Positions 16,234 to 25,473 of a stretch of 64,000 nucleotides of DNA are shown piece by piece. Source of the DNA: Mycobacterium sp. 1554424.7 (GTDB lineage: Bacteria; Actinomycetota; Actinomycetes; Mycobacteriales; Mycobacteriaceae). Location: the NCBI RefSeq assembly GCF_001665295.1, contig NZ_LZSE01000093.1:48728-112727 (forward strand). Reading direction: 5' to 3'. The notes beneath the pieces are model-generated. The model did no database searches. It worked only from the letters and a program-made list of their open reading frames with translations, and had not been told where the DNA came from. The position numbers and the translations under genes are program-made. Position 1 is the stretch's first letter, and the number at the start of each line of letters is the position of its first letter.

Positions 16234-16279
16234 TCATTACACCTCTTGTGCGGCTGTCGGAAAACTGTAACATGGGGGC

Positions 16280-17908
16280 ATGCCTGATACCCACGTCGTG
16301 ACCAACCAGGTTCCGCCCCTGGAGAACTACAACCCGGCCACGTCCGTCGTGCTCGCCGAGGCCCTCGTGCGTGAGGGCGGGCAGTGGGGCTCAGAAGAGG
16401 TGAACGAGCTTGGGGCGCTTGCGGGCAGCCGCGAGGCGCAGCGATGGGGCGAGCTCGCCGATCGCAACCGGCCGGTGCTGCACACCCACGACCAGTACGG
16501 GCACCGGGTCGACGAGGTCGAATACGACCCGGCCTACCACGAGCTGATGCGGACGGCGATCGCCCACGGCGTCCACGCGGCGCCGTGGGCCGACGGGCGG
16601 CCGGGCGCGCATGTGGTGCGGGCCGCCAAGATGTCGGTCTGGAACGTCGAACCCGGACACACCTGCCCGATCTCGATGACCTACGCCGTCGTCCCGGCGC
16701 TGCGCTTCAACCCCGAACTGTCGGCGGTCTACGAGCCGCTGCTGACCAGTCGCGAATACGACCCCGAGCTGAAACTGGCCACCACGAAGGCCGGCATCAC
16801 CGCGGGCATGTCGATGACCGAGAAGCAGGGCGGCTCCGACGTGCGCGCCGGCACCACCCAGGCGACCCCGAACGGTGACGGCACCTACAGCCTGACCGGT
16901 CACAAGTGGTTCACCTCGGCGCCGATGTGCGACATCTTCCTGGTGCTGGCGCAGGCGCCGAGCGGGCTGTCCTGCTTCCTGCTGCCGCGCGTCCTGCCCG
17001 ACGGCACCCGCAACCGGATGTTGTTGCAGCGGCTCAAGGACAAGCTCGGCAACCACGCCAACGCCTCCAGCGAGGTGGAGTACGACGGCGCCACCGCGTG
17101 GCTGGTGGGCGACGAGGGCCGCGGCGTCCCGACGATCATCGAGATGGTCAACCTCACCAGGCTGGACTGCACGCTGGGCAGCGCCACCAGCATGCGCACC
17201 GGCCTGACGCGCGCCATCCACCATGCCCAGCACCGAAAAGCCTTCGGCGCCTACCTGATCGATCAGCCGCTGATGCGCAACGTGCTGGCCGACCTGGCCG
17301 TCGAGGCCGAGGCCGCCACGATCGTCGCGATGCGGATGGCCGGCGCCACCGACAAGGCGGTGCGGGGCGATGCGACCGAGGCGCTGCTGCGCCGGATCGG
17401 CCTGGCCGCCAGCAAGTACTGGGTGTGCAAGCGCGCCACCCCGCACGCCGCCGAGGCGCTGGAATGCCTGGGCGGCAACGGCTATGTCGAGGACTCCGGC
17501 ATGCCGCGACTGTTCCGTGAGGCGCCGCTGATGGGCATCTGGGAGGGCTCGGGCAACGTCAGCGCGCTGGATACGTTGCGCGCCATGGCAACCCGCCCCG
17601 AGTGCGTCGAGGTGCTGTTTGGTGAGCTGGCCCAGACCGCGGGTCAGGACCCGCGGCTGGACGGCCACGTCGAAACGCTGCGGCGGCAGCTGGCCGACCT
17701 GGACAACATCGCCTACCGCGCCCGCAAGGTCGCCGAGGACATCTGCCTCGCGCTGCAGGGCGCGCTGCTGGTGCGGCACGGCCATCCCGCCGTCGCCGAG
17801 GCGTTCCTGGCCACCCGGCTCGACGGCCGGTGGGGCGGTGCGTTCGGCACCCTGCCGGCCGGGCTGGACCTGGCCCCCATCCTGGAGCGCTCCCTGGTAA
17901 AGGGCTGA
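16280..17908 (+). CDS. fadE8: Acyl-CoA dehydrogenase FadE8 (AidB-like)
   Basis: A 542-residue flavoprotein of the acyl-CoA dehydrogenase superfamily, of the long AidB-like type. Signatures include TEKQGGSDVRAGTTQA (substrate/FAD-binding loop), GHKWFTSAPMCDIFLVLA and the C-terminal ECLGGNGYVEDSGMPRLFRE with IWEGSGN. It should catalyse alpha,beta-dehydrogenation of an acyl-CoA or be an AidB-type protein; the sequence does not decide which. It heads a four-gene run with two enoyl-CoA hydratases and a PaaX-like regulator. An AT-richer patch (16255-16275) upstream probably holds the promoter, but I see no clean hexamer pair. Confidence 0.92.
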   Translation: MPDTHVVTNQVPPLENYNPATSVVLAEALVREGGQWGSEEVNELGALAGSREAQRWGELADRNRPVLHTHDQYGHRVDEVEYDPAYHELMRTAIAHGVHAAPWADGRPGAHVVRAAKMSVWNVEPGHTCPISMTYAVVPALRFNPELSAVYEPLLTSREYDPELKLATTKAGITAGMSMTEKQGGSDVRAGTTQATPNGDGTYSLTGHKWFTSAPMCDIFLVLAQAPSGLSCFLLPRVLPDGTRNRMLLQRLKDKLGNHANASSEVEYDGATAWLVGDEGRGVPTIIEMVNLTRLDCTLGSATSMRTGLTRAIHHAQHRKAFGAYLIDQPLMRNVLADLAVEAEAATIVAMRMAGATDKAVRGDATEALLRRIGLAASKYWVCKRATPHAAEALECLGGNGYVEDSGMPRLFREAPLMGIWEGSGNVSALDTLRAMATRPECVEVLFGELAQTAGQDPRLDGHVETLRRQLADLDNIAYRARKVAEDICLALQGALLVRHGHPAVAEAFLATRLDGRWGGAFGTLPAGLDLAPILERSLVKG

Positions 17909-17916
17909 GCCACAAC

Positions 17917-18855
17917 ATGACTCACGCGATCAGGCCGGTCGACTTCGACAACCTGAAGACCATGACCTACGAGGTCACCGGCCGGGTTGCGCGCATCACC
18001 TTCAACCGGCCGGAGAAGGGCAACGCGATCGTCGCGGACACCCCGCTGGAGCTCTCGGCGCTGGTCGAGCGCGCCGACCTGGACCCGGGCGTCCACGTCA
18101 TCCTCGTGTCGGGGCGCGGCGAGGGCTTCTGCGCGGGGTTTGACCTGTCCGCCTACGCCGATCGCACCGGGTCGGCCGGCGGCACGGGCGCGTATCAGGG
18201 CACCGTGCTGGACGGCAAGACGCAGGCGGCCAACCACCTGCCGAATCAGCCGTGGGACCCGATGATCGACTACCAGATGATGAGCCGCTTCGTGCGCGGG
18301 TTTTCCAGCCTGATGCACGCCGACAAGCCCACGGTGGTCAAGATTCACGGCTACTGCGTGGCCGGCGGCACCGACATCGCGCTGCACGCCGACCAGGTGA
18401 TCGCCGCCGCCGACGCCAAGATCGGCTACCCGCCGACCCGTGTGTGGGGTGTGCCGGCGGCCGGCCTGTGGGCGCACCGGCTGGGCGACCAGCGCGCGAA
18501 ACGCCTGCTGCTCACCGGCGATTGCATCACCGGCGCGCAGGCCGCCGAGTGGGGCCTGGCGGTGGAGGCGCCGGAGCCGGAGGACCTCGACGAGCGGACC
18601 GAGCGGCTGGTCGAAAGGATCGCCGCGGTGCCGGTCAACCAGCTGATCATGGTCAAGCTCGCGCTCAATTCGGCTCTGCTGCAACAGGGTGTGGCCACCA
18701 GCAGGATGGTCAGCACCGTGTTCGACGGCGTCGCCCGCCACACGCCCGAGGGCCACGCCTTCGTGGCCGACGCGGTCGAGCACGGCTTCCGGGAGGCGGT
18801 CCGGCATCGCGACGAGCCGTTCGGCGACCACGGCCGCCGCGCGTCACAGGTGTAA
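17917..18855 (+). CDS. echA4: Enoyl-CoA hydratase/isomerase EchA4
   Basis: A 312-residue crotonase-fold protein starting at ATG 17917, eight bases after the fadE8 stop. The CoA-binding oxyanion segments are visible: GRGEGFCAGFDLSAYA, and VKIHGYCVAGGTDIALHADQ after a long insert (about residues 95-135). A crotonase glutamate is not obvious in the segment IGYPPTRVWGVPAAG, so isomerase or hydrolase activity is possible. It probably acts on the FadE8 product. The open frame extends upstream into fadE8 but the chosen ATG fits the family N-terminus. Confidence 0.92.
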   Translation: MTHAIRPVDFDNLKTMTYEVTGRVARITFNRPEKGNAIVADTPLELSALVERADLDPGVHVILVSGRGEGFCAGFDLSAYADRTGSAGGTGAYQGTVLDGKTQAANHLPNQPWDPMIDYQMMSRFVRGFSSLMHADKPTVVKIHGYCVAGGTDIALHADQVIAAADAKIGYPPTRVWGVPAAGLWAHRLGDQRAKRLLLTGDCITGAQAAEWGLAVEAPEPEDLDERTERLVERIAAVPVNQLIMVKLALNSALLQQGVATSRMVSTVFDGVARHTPEGHAFVADAVEHGFREAVRHRDEPFGDHGRRASQV

Positions 18856-18858
18856 ACC

Positions 18859-19578
18859 ATGCCAGACATGACGGCCCGGTCGGTGGTGCTCAGCGTGCTG
18901 CTCGGCGCCCACCCGGCGCACGCTCGGGCCGGCGAATTGGTCAGGCTCACTTCGGATTTCGGGATCAAAGAGACGACGCTGCGGGTGGCGCTGACTCGCA
19001 TGGTCGGTGCCGGCGACCTGATCCGCTCCGCCGACGGCTACCGGCTCTCCGACCGCCTGCTGGCCCGGCAGCGACGCCAGGACGACGCCATCGACCCGCG
19101 GCTGCGCCCGTGGAGCGGCCAGTGGGTCACGCTGATCGTGACCAGTGTGGGCGGCGACGCCCGGACCCGGGCCGCGCTGCGAACCGCCATGCACGACAAG
19201 CGCTTCGGCGAACTCCGCGAAGGCGTGTGGATGCGGCCCGACAACCTGGAGCCCGACCTCGATCCCGAGATCGACGCCCGGGTGCGGGTCCTGCGGGCAC
19301 GCGTCGACGACGCCGCCGAGCTGGCCGGCGAGCTGTGGGACCTGCCGGGCTGGGCGGAAACCGGCCACCGGCTGCTCGACGAGATGGCCGCTGCGCCCGA
19401 CATACCCGCCCGGTTCGTGGTGGCCGCGGCGACGGTGCGGCACCTGCTCACCGACCCGGTCTTGCCCGACGAACTGCTGCCCGCCGACTGGCCGGGTGCG
19501 AGGCTGCGGGCGGCGTACCACGACTTCGCCGCTGAGTTGCTGGCGCGGCGGGAACCACTATTTGCGGAGGCAAGATGA
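18859..19578 (+). CDS. PaaX-family transcriptional regulator (Rv0674 homologue)
   Basis: A 239-residue PaaX-like protein. The N-terminal winged helix covers about residues 8-70 (RSVVLSVLLGAHPAH; KETTLRVALTRMVGAGDLIR). A PaaX middle domain follows (WSGQWVTLIVTSVGGDAR; FGELREGVWMRPDNL). PaaX repressors respond to aryl-CoA thioesters such as phenylacetyl-CoA. Lying between echA4 (3 bases upstream) and echA5 (4-base overlap), it probably regulates this operon in response to its CoA intermediates, which is an inference. No catalytic domain is visible. Confidence 0.85.
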   Translation: MPDMTARSVVLSVLLGAHPAHARAGELVRLTSDFGIKETTLRVALTRMVGAGDLIRSADGYRLSDRLLARQRRQDDAIDPRLRPWSGQWVTLIVTSVGGDARTRAALRTAMHDKRFGELREGVWMRPDNLEPDLDPEIDARVRVLRARVDDAAELAGELWDLPGWAETGHRLLDEMAAAPDIPARFVVAAATVRHLLTDPVLPDELLPADWPGARLRAAYHDFAAELLARREPLFAEAR

Positions 19579-20342
19579 GCGATCCGGTGCGTATCGAGCG
19601 CAATGGCCCGGTCACCACGGTGATCATCGACCGGCCCGAGGCGCGCAACGCCGTCAACGGCCCCACGGCCGCGGCGCTGTACGCGGCGTTCGACGAGTTC
19701 GACCGCGACGACGCCGCGTCGGTGGCCGTGCTGTGGGGCGACGGCGGAACCTTTTGTGCCGGAGCCGATTTGAAGTCATTCGGCACGCCCGACGCCAACG
19801 CGGTGCACCGCACGGGCCCCGGGCCGATGGGGCCGTCGCGCATGGTGCTGTCCAAGCCGGTGATCGCCGCGGTCAGCGGCTACGCCGTCGCGGGCGGCCT
19901 GGAGCTTGCCCTGTGGTGCGACCTGCGGGTGGCCGAGGAGGACGCCGTGTTCGGCGTGTTCTGCCGGCGCTGGGGAGTTCCGCTCATCGACGGCGGCACC
20001 GTGCGGCTGCCCCGGCTGATCGGGCAGAGCCGGGCGATGGACATGATCCTCACCGGCCGCGGCGTCAAGGCCGACGAGGCGCTCGCGATGGGGCTGGCCA
20101 ATCGCGTCGTACCGAAAGGCCAAGCGCGCCAGGCGGCCGAGGAGCTGGCGGCGCGGCTGGCCGCGCTGCCGCAGCAGTGCCTGCGCTCGGATCGGCTCTC
20201 GGCGCTGCATCAGTGGGGGAGGCCCGAACCTGAGGCGATCGACTTCGAATTCGCCAGCCTCGCGCGGGTCGCTGCGGAGGCCGCCGAGGGTGCCGGGCGG
20301 TTCGCCGCGGGCGCCGGGCGCCACGGCGCGCCCGCGAATTAG
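19575..20342 (+). CDS. echA5: Enoyl-CoA hydratase EchA5
   Basis: A 255-residue crotonase-fold protein. It has the family N-terminus VTTVIIDRPEARNAVNG, the oxyanion hole segments GDGGTFCAGADLKSFG and VSGYAVAGGLELALWCDLRV, and the following FGVFCRRWGVPLIDGG. Cys replaces the second catalytic glutamate region of true hydratases, so the precise reaction is uncertain. The start overlaps the PaaX-like gene by ATGA, and its 3' end overlaps the convergent DUF3060 gene by four bases. Confidence 0.92.
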   Translation: MSDPVRIERNGPVTTVIIDRPEARNAVNGPTAAALYAAFDEFDRDDAASVAVLWGDGGTFCAGADLKSFGTPDANAVHRTGPGPMGPSRMVLSKPVIAAVSGYAVAGGLELALWCDLRVAEEDAVFGVFCRRWGVPLIDGGTVRLPRLIGQSRAMDMILTGRGVKADEALAMGLANRVVPKGQARQAAEELAARLAALPQQCLRSDRLSALHQWGRPEPEAIDFEFASLARVAAEAAEGAGRFAAGAGRHGAPAN

Positions 20343-20821
20343 CCCTTGCTGATGGTGTTGCCCGAGCCCAGGTTGTCGACCTTGGGGGCGCCGTCCTTAT
20401 AGGTGACGGTGTTGTTGAATCCCACCACGCTGATGCGCGTGTCGACCTTGTCGATCGTGATCTTGTTGTTGGCACCGCCGATAGTCACCGTCGTGCAGGT
20501 GCCGGTCACGGTCAGGGTGTTGTCGGAGCCGCCGACGTTGAGCGACTTGCCGGTGGCGCAGTCGAGCGTGGCCGTGGTCCCCATTGACCCGTAGTTCAGG
20601 TAGTTCCCGATCTCGATCGAGGCGGTGGTGCTCGCGCCGCTCGAGCTCGTCGGCGCGGCCGCGCCGCTCGTCGTCGTGGCGGTGCTCTTGGTTGTGGTCG
20701 TCGTGACGCCGCCGGGTGGGTTGGCCGTCGAACTGCAGCCCGCCAGCACTATGGCCAAGGCGGCCGGTGCGAGGGCGAGCGCGGCCAGCCTGGACGAGCG
20801 GTCGGTGATGTGGTCGCGCAT
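20339..20821 (-). CDS. DUF3060 lipoprotein (Rv0679c homologue)
   Basis: A 160-residue secreted lipoprotein. The signal sequence ends in the lipobox IVLAGC (Cys about residue 29), followed by a Thr/Ser-rich linker (TTTTTKSTATTTS) and a DUF3060 domain. That domain consists of short repeating beta-type units: GGSDNTLTVTGTCTTVTIGG, NNKITIDKVDTRISVVGFNN, GSGNTISKG. The Asn-Thr repeats suggest a beta-helix or lectin-like surface protein. Function unknown. It is followed on the same strand order by a second DUF3060 gene upstream, so the two probably form a transcription unit. Confidence 0.85.
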   Translation of the reverse strand: MRDHITDRSSRLAALALAPAALAIVLAGCSSTANPPGGVTTTTTKSTATTTSGAAAPTSSSGASTTASIEIGNYLNYGSMGTTATLDCATGKSLNVGGSDNTLTVTGTCTTVTIGGANNKITIDKVDTRISVVGFNNTVTYKDGAPKVDNLGSGNTISKG

Positions 20822-20855
20822 CGATCCTCGATTCGGTGTTGAGTGGTCTCGTGTC

Positions 20856-21227
20856 TCAGCCCGGCACCTGCTGGAGCCGGTTGGTCATGCCCAATTCGCG
20901 TCCGCGATCCCACAGGATCGGCGCGCCGCCGTGGAAGAAGACGGTCTGGTCGTAGCCGTACACGGTGATGTCGTGGGTGACCGAGTCCGCGATGACGGTG
21001 TTGCCCGACCCCATGACCGTGACCGCCCAGCAGTTGCCCTTGGCGTTGACGGTGTTCGCGGTGCCGTTGACGATCAGGGTGGCGTCGTTGCAATCCAGCG
21101 TCTGATCGATGCCCTGGCCCGTTATGTGGGTGTCGCCGTTCTTGGCGTGCGCCGCCGGCGCCGCGGGGGCGGCGACGGCGACGATGGCGCAGGTGAGCAG
21201 CGGCCCCGCCACGCTAGTCCAGTTCAC
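20856..21227 (-). CDS. Secreted DUF3060 protein (Rv0680c homologue)
   Basis: A 123-residue protein. I chose GTG 21227 because AAGGGGG lies about ten bases upstream and because translation then begins with an export signal (VNWTSVAGPLLTCAIVAVAA, cleavage near AHA-KNG). Longer upstream starts have neither. The mature part carries the same unit repeats as its neighbour (GTANTVNAKGNCWAVTVMGS, GNTVIADSVTHDITVYGYDQ) but no lipobox cysteine. The two genes look like an old tandem duplication in which one copy is lipidated and the other is secreted or periplasmic. Role unknown. Confidence 0.82.
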   Translation of the reverse strand: MNWTSVAGPLLTCAIVAVAAPAAPAAHAKNGDTHITGQGIDQTLDCNDATLIVNGTANTVNAKGNCWAVTVMGSGNTVIADSVTHDITVYGYDQTVFFHGGAPILWDRGRELGMTNRLQQVPG

Positions 21228-21335
21228 TGCACGCCCCCTTACAAAGACGGGTGAATCCGCTCGAATGAGCCTACGAGTTTCCCGGCCCCCGTCAACTAGA
21301 GTCATTAGTCAACCCACCGATCGAAGGGCGATGGC

Positions 21336-21980
21336 ATGGCAGCTCCGGAACCGCCGGCGGCGGCTGCGCGCCCGCGCGCCGGGAAGTCCGGCTCCCGCCC
21401 GGCCAAGCTCAGCCGCGAGGGAATCGTCGACGGCGCGCTTGCCTTCCTGGACCGGGAGGGCTGGGACTCGCTGACCATCAACGCCCTGGCCACCCAGCTG
21501 GGCACCAAGGGGCCGTCGCTGTACAACCACGTGGACAGCCTGGAGGACCTGCGCCGCGCGGTGCGGATCCGAGTCATCGATGACATCATCACGATGCTGA
21601 ACCGGGTCGGCCAGGGCCGCGCCCGCGACGACGCCGTGCTCGTCATGGCCGGCGCCTACCGCAGCTATGCGCATCACCACCCCGGTCGGTACTCGGCGTT
21701 CACCCGGATGCCCCTGGGCGGGGACGACCCCGAGTACACCGCCGCCACCAGGGGCGCGGCCGCGCCGGTGATCGCCGTGCTGGCGTCCTACGGCCTGGAC
21801 GGCGTGGAGGCCTTCCACGCCGCGCTGGAATTCTGGTCCGCGATGCATGGCTTCGTGCTGCTGGAGATGACGGGCGTGATGGACGACATCGACACCGACG
21901 CGCTGTTCTCGGACATGGTGTTGCGCCTGGCTCGGGGTTTGGAGGGCCTGGAAAGGCGCACTGCGCACGCCCCGAATTAG
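21336..21980 (+). CDS. TetR-family regulator (Rv0681 homologue)
   Basis: A 214-residue regulator. After a basic Pro/Ala-rich N-terminal tail of about 25 residues comes the TetR helix-turn-helix (LSREGIVDGALAFLDREG; TQLGTKGPSLYNHVDSLEDL), then a TetR_C-like ligand domain. It is divergent from the DUF3060 pair. The 108-base gap contains a TAGAGT -10-like element (21297-21302) and a small imperfect inverted repeat around ACTAGAGTCATTAGT (about 21295-21309) that could be its operator. Targets are unknown. Confidence 0.87.
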   Translation: MAAPEPPAAAARPRAGKSGSRPAKLSREGIVDGALAFLDREGWDSLTINALATQLGTKGPSLYNHVDSLEDLRRAVRIRVIDDIITMLNRVGQGRARDDAVLVMAGAYRSYAHHHPGRYSAFTRMPLGGDDPEYTAATRGAAAPVIAVLASYGLDGVEAFHAALEFWSAMHGFVLLEMTGVMDDIDTDALFSDMVLRLARGLEGLERRTAHAPN

Positions 21981-22052
21981 TCCGGTGGTGGCGACCCGCT
22001 GCGCCCGGCTACGCCGCGCTTGCGATCGCCACGAGCGCCCGCCTGCGCCGCT

Positions 22053-22082
22053 TTGACCTGCGCGACCGGCGGCAGGTATTGT
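22053..22082 (+). promoter_or_regulatory. Promoter of rpsL-rpsG-fusA-tuf
   Basis: TTGACC (22053-22058) and TATTGT (22077-22082) at 18-base spacing form a good SigA-type promoter; the -10 is the same hexamer as at rpoB. Transcription would start near 22089 and leave a leader of about 205 bases. Confidence 0.65.
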
Positions 22083-22145
22083 GGTAGCTCGTGCCTGGCG
22101 GCTTACGGCGCCTGACGTAAGGGAGCGGATGCCGGGCTAATTCGC

Positions 22146-22295
22146 ATGTCCACGACGCATCGGACCCAACTCCGTGCTGAGCGCTTGCGACACACCCGGC
22201 CGCGGGGTACAGGAGTTGTTCCGAGGCGGGGAAAACTGCACTACACAGACTTAACAGCTGAGTCAGAACGAAACTTCAACACAGAAAGCCGGTAG
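22146..22295 (+). CDS. Possible 49-residue leader ORF abutting rpsL
   Basis: An ATG at 22146 opens a frame with no stop until the TAG at 22293-22295, and the rpsL ATG follows at once (TAGATG). The product would be Arg-rich (begins [14 protein letters not shown], ends NFNTESR). There is no clear ribosome binding site. A tiny ORF, ATG CCG GGC TAA (22129-22140), sits just upstream behind AAGGGAG. Open frames arise easily in GC-rich DNA, so this may be chance. Translation would matter for coupling to rpsL. Confidence 0.25.
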   Translation: MSTTHRTQLRAERLRHTRPRGTGVVPRRGKLHYTDLTAESERNFNTESR

Positions 22296-22670
22296 ATGCC
22301 AACCATCCAGCAGCTGGTCCGCAAGGGTCGTCGGGACAAGATCGGAAAGGTCAAGACCGCCGCCCTGAAGGGCAGCCCGCAGCGCCGTGGCGTATGCACC
22401 CGCGTGTACACCACCACCCCGAAGAAGCCGAACTCGGCGCTTCGGAAGGTCGCGCGCGTCAAGCTGACGAGCCAGGTCGAGGTCACGGCTTACATTCCCG
22501 GCGAGGGCCACAACCTGCAGGAGCACTCCATGGTGCTGGTGCGTGGTGGCCGGGTGAAGGACCTGCCCGGCGTCCGGTACAAGATCATCCGCGGTTCGCT
22601 CGACACCCAGGGCGTCAAGAACCGCAAGCAGGCTCGCAGCCGTTACGGCGCCAAGAAGGAGAAGAGCTAA
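22296..22670 (+). CDS. rpsL: 30S ribosomal protein S12
   Basis: The 124-residue decoding-site protein S12. The family loop [18 protein letters not shown] and the [20 protein letters not shown] segment are intact. Lys43 and Lys88, the usual streptomycin-resistance positions, are both wild type. It is the first gene of the str operon behind a leader of about 200 bases. Its TAA overlaps the rpsG ATG by one base. Confidence 0.99.
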   Translation: MPTIQQLVRKGRRDKIGKVKTAALKGSPQRRGVCTRVYTTTPKKPNSALRKVARVKLTSQVEVTAYIPGEGHNLQEHSMVLVRGGRVKDLPGVRYKIIRGSLDTQGVKNRKQARSRYGAKKEKS

Positions 22671-23140
22671 TGCCGCGCAAGGGGCCCGCGCCCAAGCGTC
22701 CGCTGGTCAACGACCCCGTCTACGGGTCGCAGCTGGTCACCCAACTGGTGAACAAAGTTCTGCTCAAGGGGAAGAAATCGCTCGCCGAGCGCATTGTTTA
22801 TGGAGCGCTCGAACAAGCCCGGGACAAGACGGGTACCGACCCCGTGATCACGCTGAAGCGTGCTCTCGACAACGTCAAGCCCGCCCTGGAGGTGCGCAGC
22901 CGCCGCGTCGGTGGTGCGACCTATCAGGTGCCCGTCGAGGTGCGTCCGGACCGGTCCACCACGCTGGCGCTGCGTTGGCTTGTGAGCTTCTCGCGGCAAC
23001 GCCGGGAGAAGACCATGATCGAGCGGCTGGCGAACGAGATCCTGGATGCCAGCAATGGCCTCGGGGCCTCCGTCAAGCGGCGTGAGGACACCCACAAGAT
23101 GGCCGAGGCAAACCGCGCCTTCGCGCACTATCGCTGGTAG
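22670..23140 (+). CDS. rpsG: 30S ribosomal protein S7
   Basis: The 156-residue head-assembly protein S7, which binds the 3' domain of 16S rRNA. Typical segments are [40 protein letters not shown] and [19 protein letters not shown]. The start overlaps the rpsL stop (TAATG), so the two are translationally coupled. In other bacteria S7 autoregulates this operon. A 12-base palindrome, GGCAGCGCTGCC (23149-23160), lies in the 71-base gap before fusA. Confidence 0.98.
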   Translation: MPRKGPAPKRPLVNDPVYGSQLVTQLVNKVLLKGKKSLAERIVYGALEQARDKTGTDPVITLKRALDNVKPALEVRSRRVGGATYQVPVEVRPDRSTTLALRWLVSFSRQRREKTMIERLANEILDASNGLGASVKRREDTHKMAEANRAFAHYRW

Positions 23141-23211
23141 GAGCCCACGGCAGCGCTGCCGCCGGACGTACTAACAGCTAACTAAGCAATCGAAAGAGTG
23201 GGAAGACTTCT

Positions 23212-25317
23212 GTGGCACAGAAGGACGTGCTGACCGACCTCACCAAGGTCCGCAACATCGGCATCATGGCGCACATCGACGCCGGCAAGACGACGACGAC
23301 CGAGCGCATCCTCTACTACACCGGCATCAGCTACAAGATCGGTGAGGTGCACGACGGCGCCGCGACCATGGACTGGATGGAGCAGGAGCAGGAGCGGGGG
23401 ATCACCATCACCTCCGCGGCCACCACCTGCTTCTGGAACGGCAACCAGATCAACATCATCGACACCCCCGGACACGTCGATTTCACCGTCGAGGTGGAGC
23501 GCAGCCTGCGCGTGCTCGACGGCGCCGTCGCCGTCTTCGACGGCAAGGAGGGTGTCGAGCCGCAGTCCGAGCAGGTCTGGCGGCAGGCCGACAAGTACGA
23601 CGTCCCCCGCATCTGCTTCGTCAACAAGATGGACAAGATCGGCGCCGACTTCTACTTCTCCGTGCGCACCATGGAGGAGCGCCTCGGTGCCAACGTCATC
23701 CCGATCCAGCTGCCCGTCGGCTCGGAGGGTGACTTCGAGGGCGTCGTCGACCTGGTCGAAATGAAGGCCAAGGTGTGGCGCGGCGAGACCAAGCTGGGCG
23801 AGACCTACGACACCATCGACATCCCGGCCGACCTGGCGGAGAAGGCCGACGAGTACCGCACCAAGCTGCTCGAGGCCGTCGCCGAGACCGACGAGGCGCT
23901 GCTGGAGAAGTACCTGGGCGGCGAGGAGCTGACGGTCGCGGAGATCAAGGGTGCGCTGCGCAAGCTCACCATCAGCTCCGAGGCCTACCTGGTGCTGTGC
24001 GGCAGCGCGTTCAAGAACAAGGGCGTGCAGCCCATGCTCGACGCGGTGATCGACTACCTGCCTTCCCCGCTGGACGTCCCGCCGGCCGTCGGGCACGCGC
24101 CGGGCAAGGAGGACGAGGAGGTCGTGCGCAACCCGTCGACCGAGGAACCCTTCTCGGCGCTGGCGTTCAAGGTCGCCACGCACCCGTTCTTCGGCAAGCT
24201 GACCTACGTGCGGGTGTACTCGGGCAAGGTCGACTCCGGCAGCCAGGTCATCAACGCCACCAAGGGCAAGAAGGAGCGGCTGGGCAAGCTGTTCCAGATG
24301 CACTCCAACAAGGAGAACCCGGTGGAGACGGCCTCGGCCGGTCACATCTACGCGGTGATCGGGCTGAAGGACACCACCACCGGCGACACCCTGAGCGACC
24401 CGAACCACCAGATCGTGCTGGAGTCGATGACCTTCCCCGACCCGGTGATCGAGGTGGCCATCGAGCCCAAGACCAAGAGCGACCAGGAGAAGCTCTCCCT
24501 GTCGATCCAGAAGCTCGCCGAGGAGGACCCGACCTTCAAGGTGCACCAGGACGTCGAGACCGGCCAGACCGTGATCGGCGGCATGGGCGAGCTGCACCTG
24601 GACATCCTCGTGGACCGCATGCGCCGCGAGTTCAAGGTCGAGGCCAACGTCGGCAAGCCGCAGGTGGCGTACAAGGAGACCATCCGCCGCGTGGTGGAGA
24701 AGGTCGAGTACACCCACAAGAAGCAGACCGGGGGCTCGGGCCAGTTCGCCAAGGTGCTGATCAGCCTCGAGCCGTTCCACGGCGAAGACGGTGCCACCTA
24801 CGAGTTCGAGAACAAGGTCACCGGTGGGCGCATCCCGCGCGAGTACATCCCGTCGGTGGACGCCGGCGCGCAGGACGCCATGCAGTACGGCGTGCTGGCC
24901 GGCTACCCGCTGGTGAACCTCAAGGTCACCCTGCTCGACGGCGCCTTCCACGAGGTCGACTCGTCGGAAATGGCGTTCAAGATCGCCGGTTCGCAGGTGC
25001 TGAAAAAGGCTGCGGCGCAAGCGCAGCCGGTGATTCTGGAACCGATCATGGCCGTCGAGGTCACCACGCCCGAGGATTACATGGGCGACGTGATCGGCGA
25101 CCTGAACTCCCGCCGTGGCCAGATCCAGGCCATGGAGGAGCGGGCGGGTGCGCGCGTCGTGAAGGCGCACGTGCCGCTGTCGGAGATGTTCGGCTACGTC
25201 GGCGACCTGCGGTCCAAGACTCAAGGCCGGGCGAACTACTCCATGGTGTTCGACTCGTACGCCGAAGTTCCGGCGAACGTGTCGAAGGAGATCATCGCGA
25301 AGGCGACGGGCCAGTGA
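23212..25317 (+). CDS. fusA: Elongation factor G
   Basis: The 701-residue translocase GTPase. The G motifs are present: P-loop [14 protein letters not shown] (about residues 21-34), the switch sequence [19 protein letters not shown] and NKMD. Domain IV includes GGSGQFAKV and the C-terminal domain [20 protein letters not shown]. It starts at GTG 23212 (MAQKDVL). Directly after the stop, about 23 bases of the 3' end are duplicated (see repeat entry). Confidence 0.98.
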   Translation: MAQKDVLTDLTKVRNIGIMAHIDAGKTTTTERILYYTGISYKIGEVHDGAATMDWMEQEQERGITITSAATTCFWNGNQINIIDTPGHVDFTVEVERSLRVLDGAVAVFDGKEGVEPQSEQVWRQADKYDVPRICFVNKMDKIGADFYFSVRTMEERLGANVIPIQLPVGSEGDFEGVVDLVEMKAKVWRGETKLGETYDTIDIPADLAEKADEYRTKLLEAVAETDEALLEKYLGGEELTVAEIKGALRKLTISSEAYLVLCGSAFKNKGVQPMLDAVIDYLPSPLDVPPAVGHAPGKEDEEVVRNPSTEEPFSALAFKVATHPFFGKLTYVRVYSGKVDSGSQVINATKGKKERLGKLFQMHSNKENPVETASAGHIYAVIGLKDTTTGDTLSDPNHQIVLESMTFPDPVIEVAIEPKTKSDQEKLSLSIQKLAEEDPTFKVHQDVETGQTVIGGMGELHLDILVDRMRREFKVEANVGKPQVAYKETIRRVVEKVEYTHKKQTGGSGQFAKVLISLEPFHGEDGATYEFENKVTGGRIPREYIPSVDAGAQDAMQYGVLAGYPLVNLKVTLLDGAFHEVDSSEMAFKIAGSQVLKKAAAQAQPVILEPIMAVEVTTPEDYMGDVIGDLNSRRGQIQAMEERAGARVVKAHVPLSEMFGYVGDLRSKTQGRANYSMVFDSYAEVPANVSKEIIAKATGQ

Positions 25318-25342
25318 GTTCGCGAAGGCGACGGCGAGTGAG
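25295..25342 (+). repeat. Tandem duplication of the fusA 3' end
   Basis: The segment TCGCGAAGGCGACGGGCC plus AGTGAG (25295-25318), which contains the fusA stop codon, is repeated almost exactly as TCGCGAAGGCGACGG plus CGAGTGAG (25320-25342). A short inverted repeat, GTGAGC-GAA-GCTCAC, overlaps the second copy. This lies in the 156-base fusA-tuf gap. Confidence 0.8.
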
Positions 25343-25473
25343 CGAAGCTCACGAGTGAGGAGCCGAGCAATCAGCTTTAGCGCGCACGAGTAAGCTGGCC
25401 CGGTTAACACCGCGGCCAAAACCCAGAAAATCAACACTGCTTAATAAGCACCAACAAGTCGGAGGACATAACA

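Noticed and set aside
16234-16279. Possible KstR box upstream of fadE8
   Set aside because: The sequence near AAAACTGTAACATG does not fit AACNNGTT; no defensible operator was found.
20625-21254. 209-codon plus-strand frame across the DUF3060 genes
   Set aside because: It covers two minus-strand genes with signal peptides and family repeats; no ribosome binding site or family match.
23182-25437. Open frame of 751 codons opposite fusA
   Set aside because: Antisense shadow of a highly expressed gene with strong codon bias.
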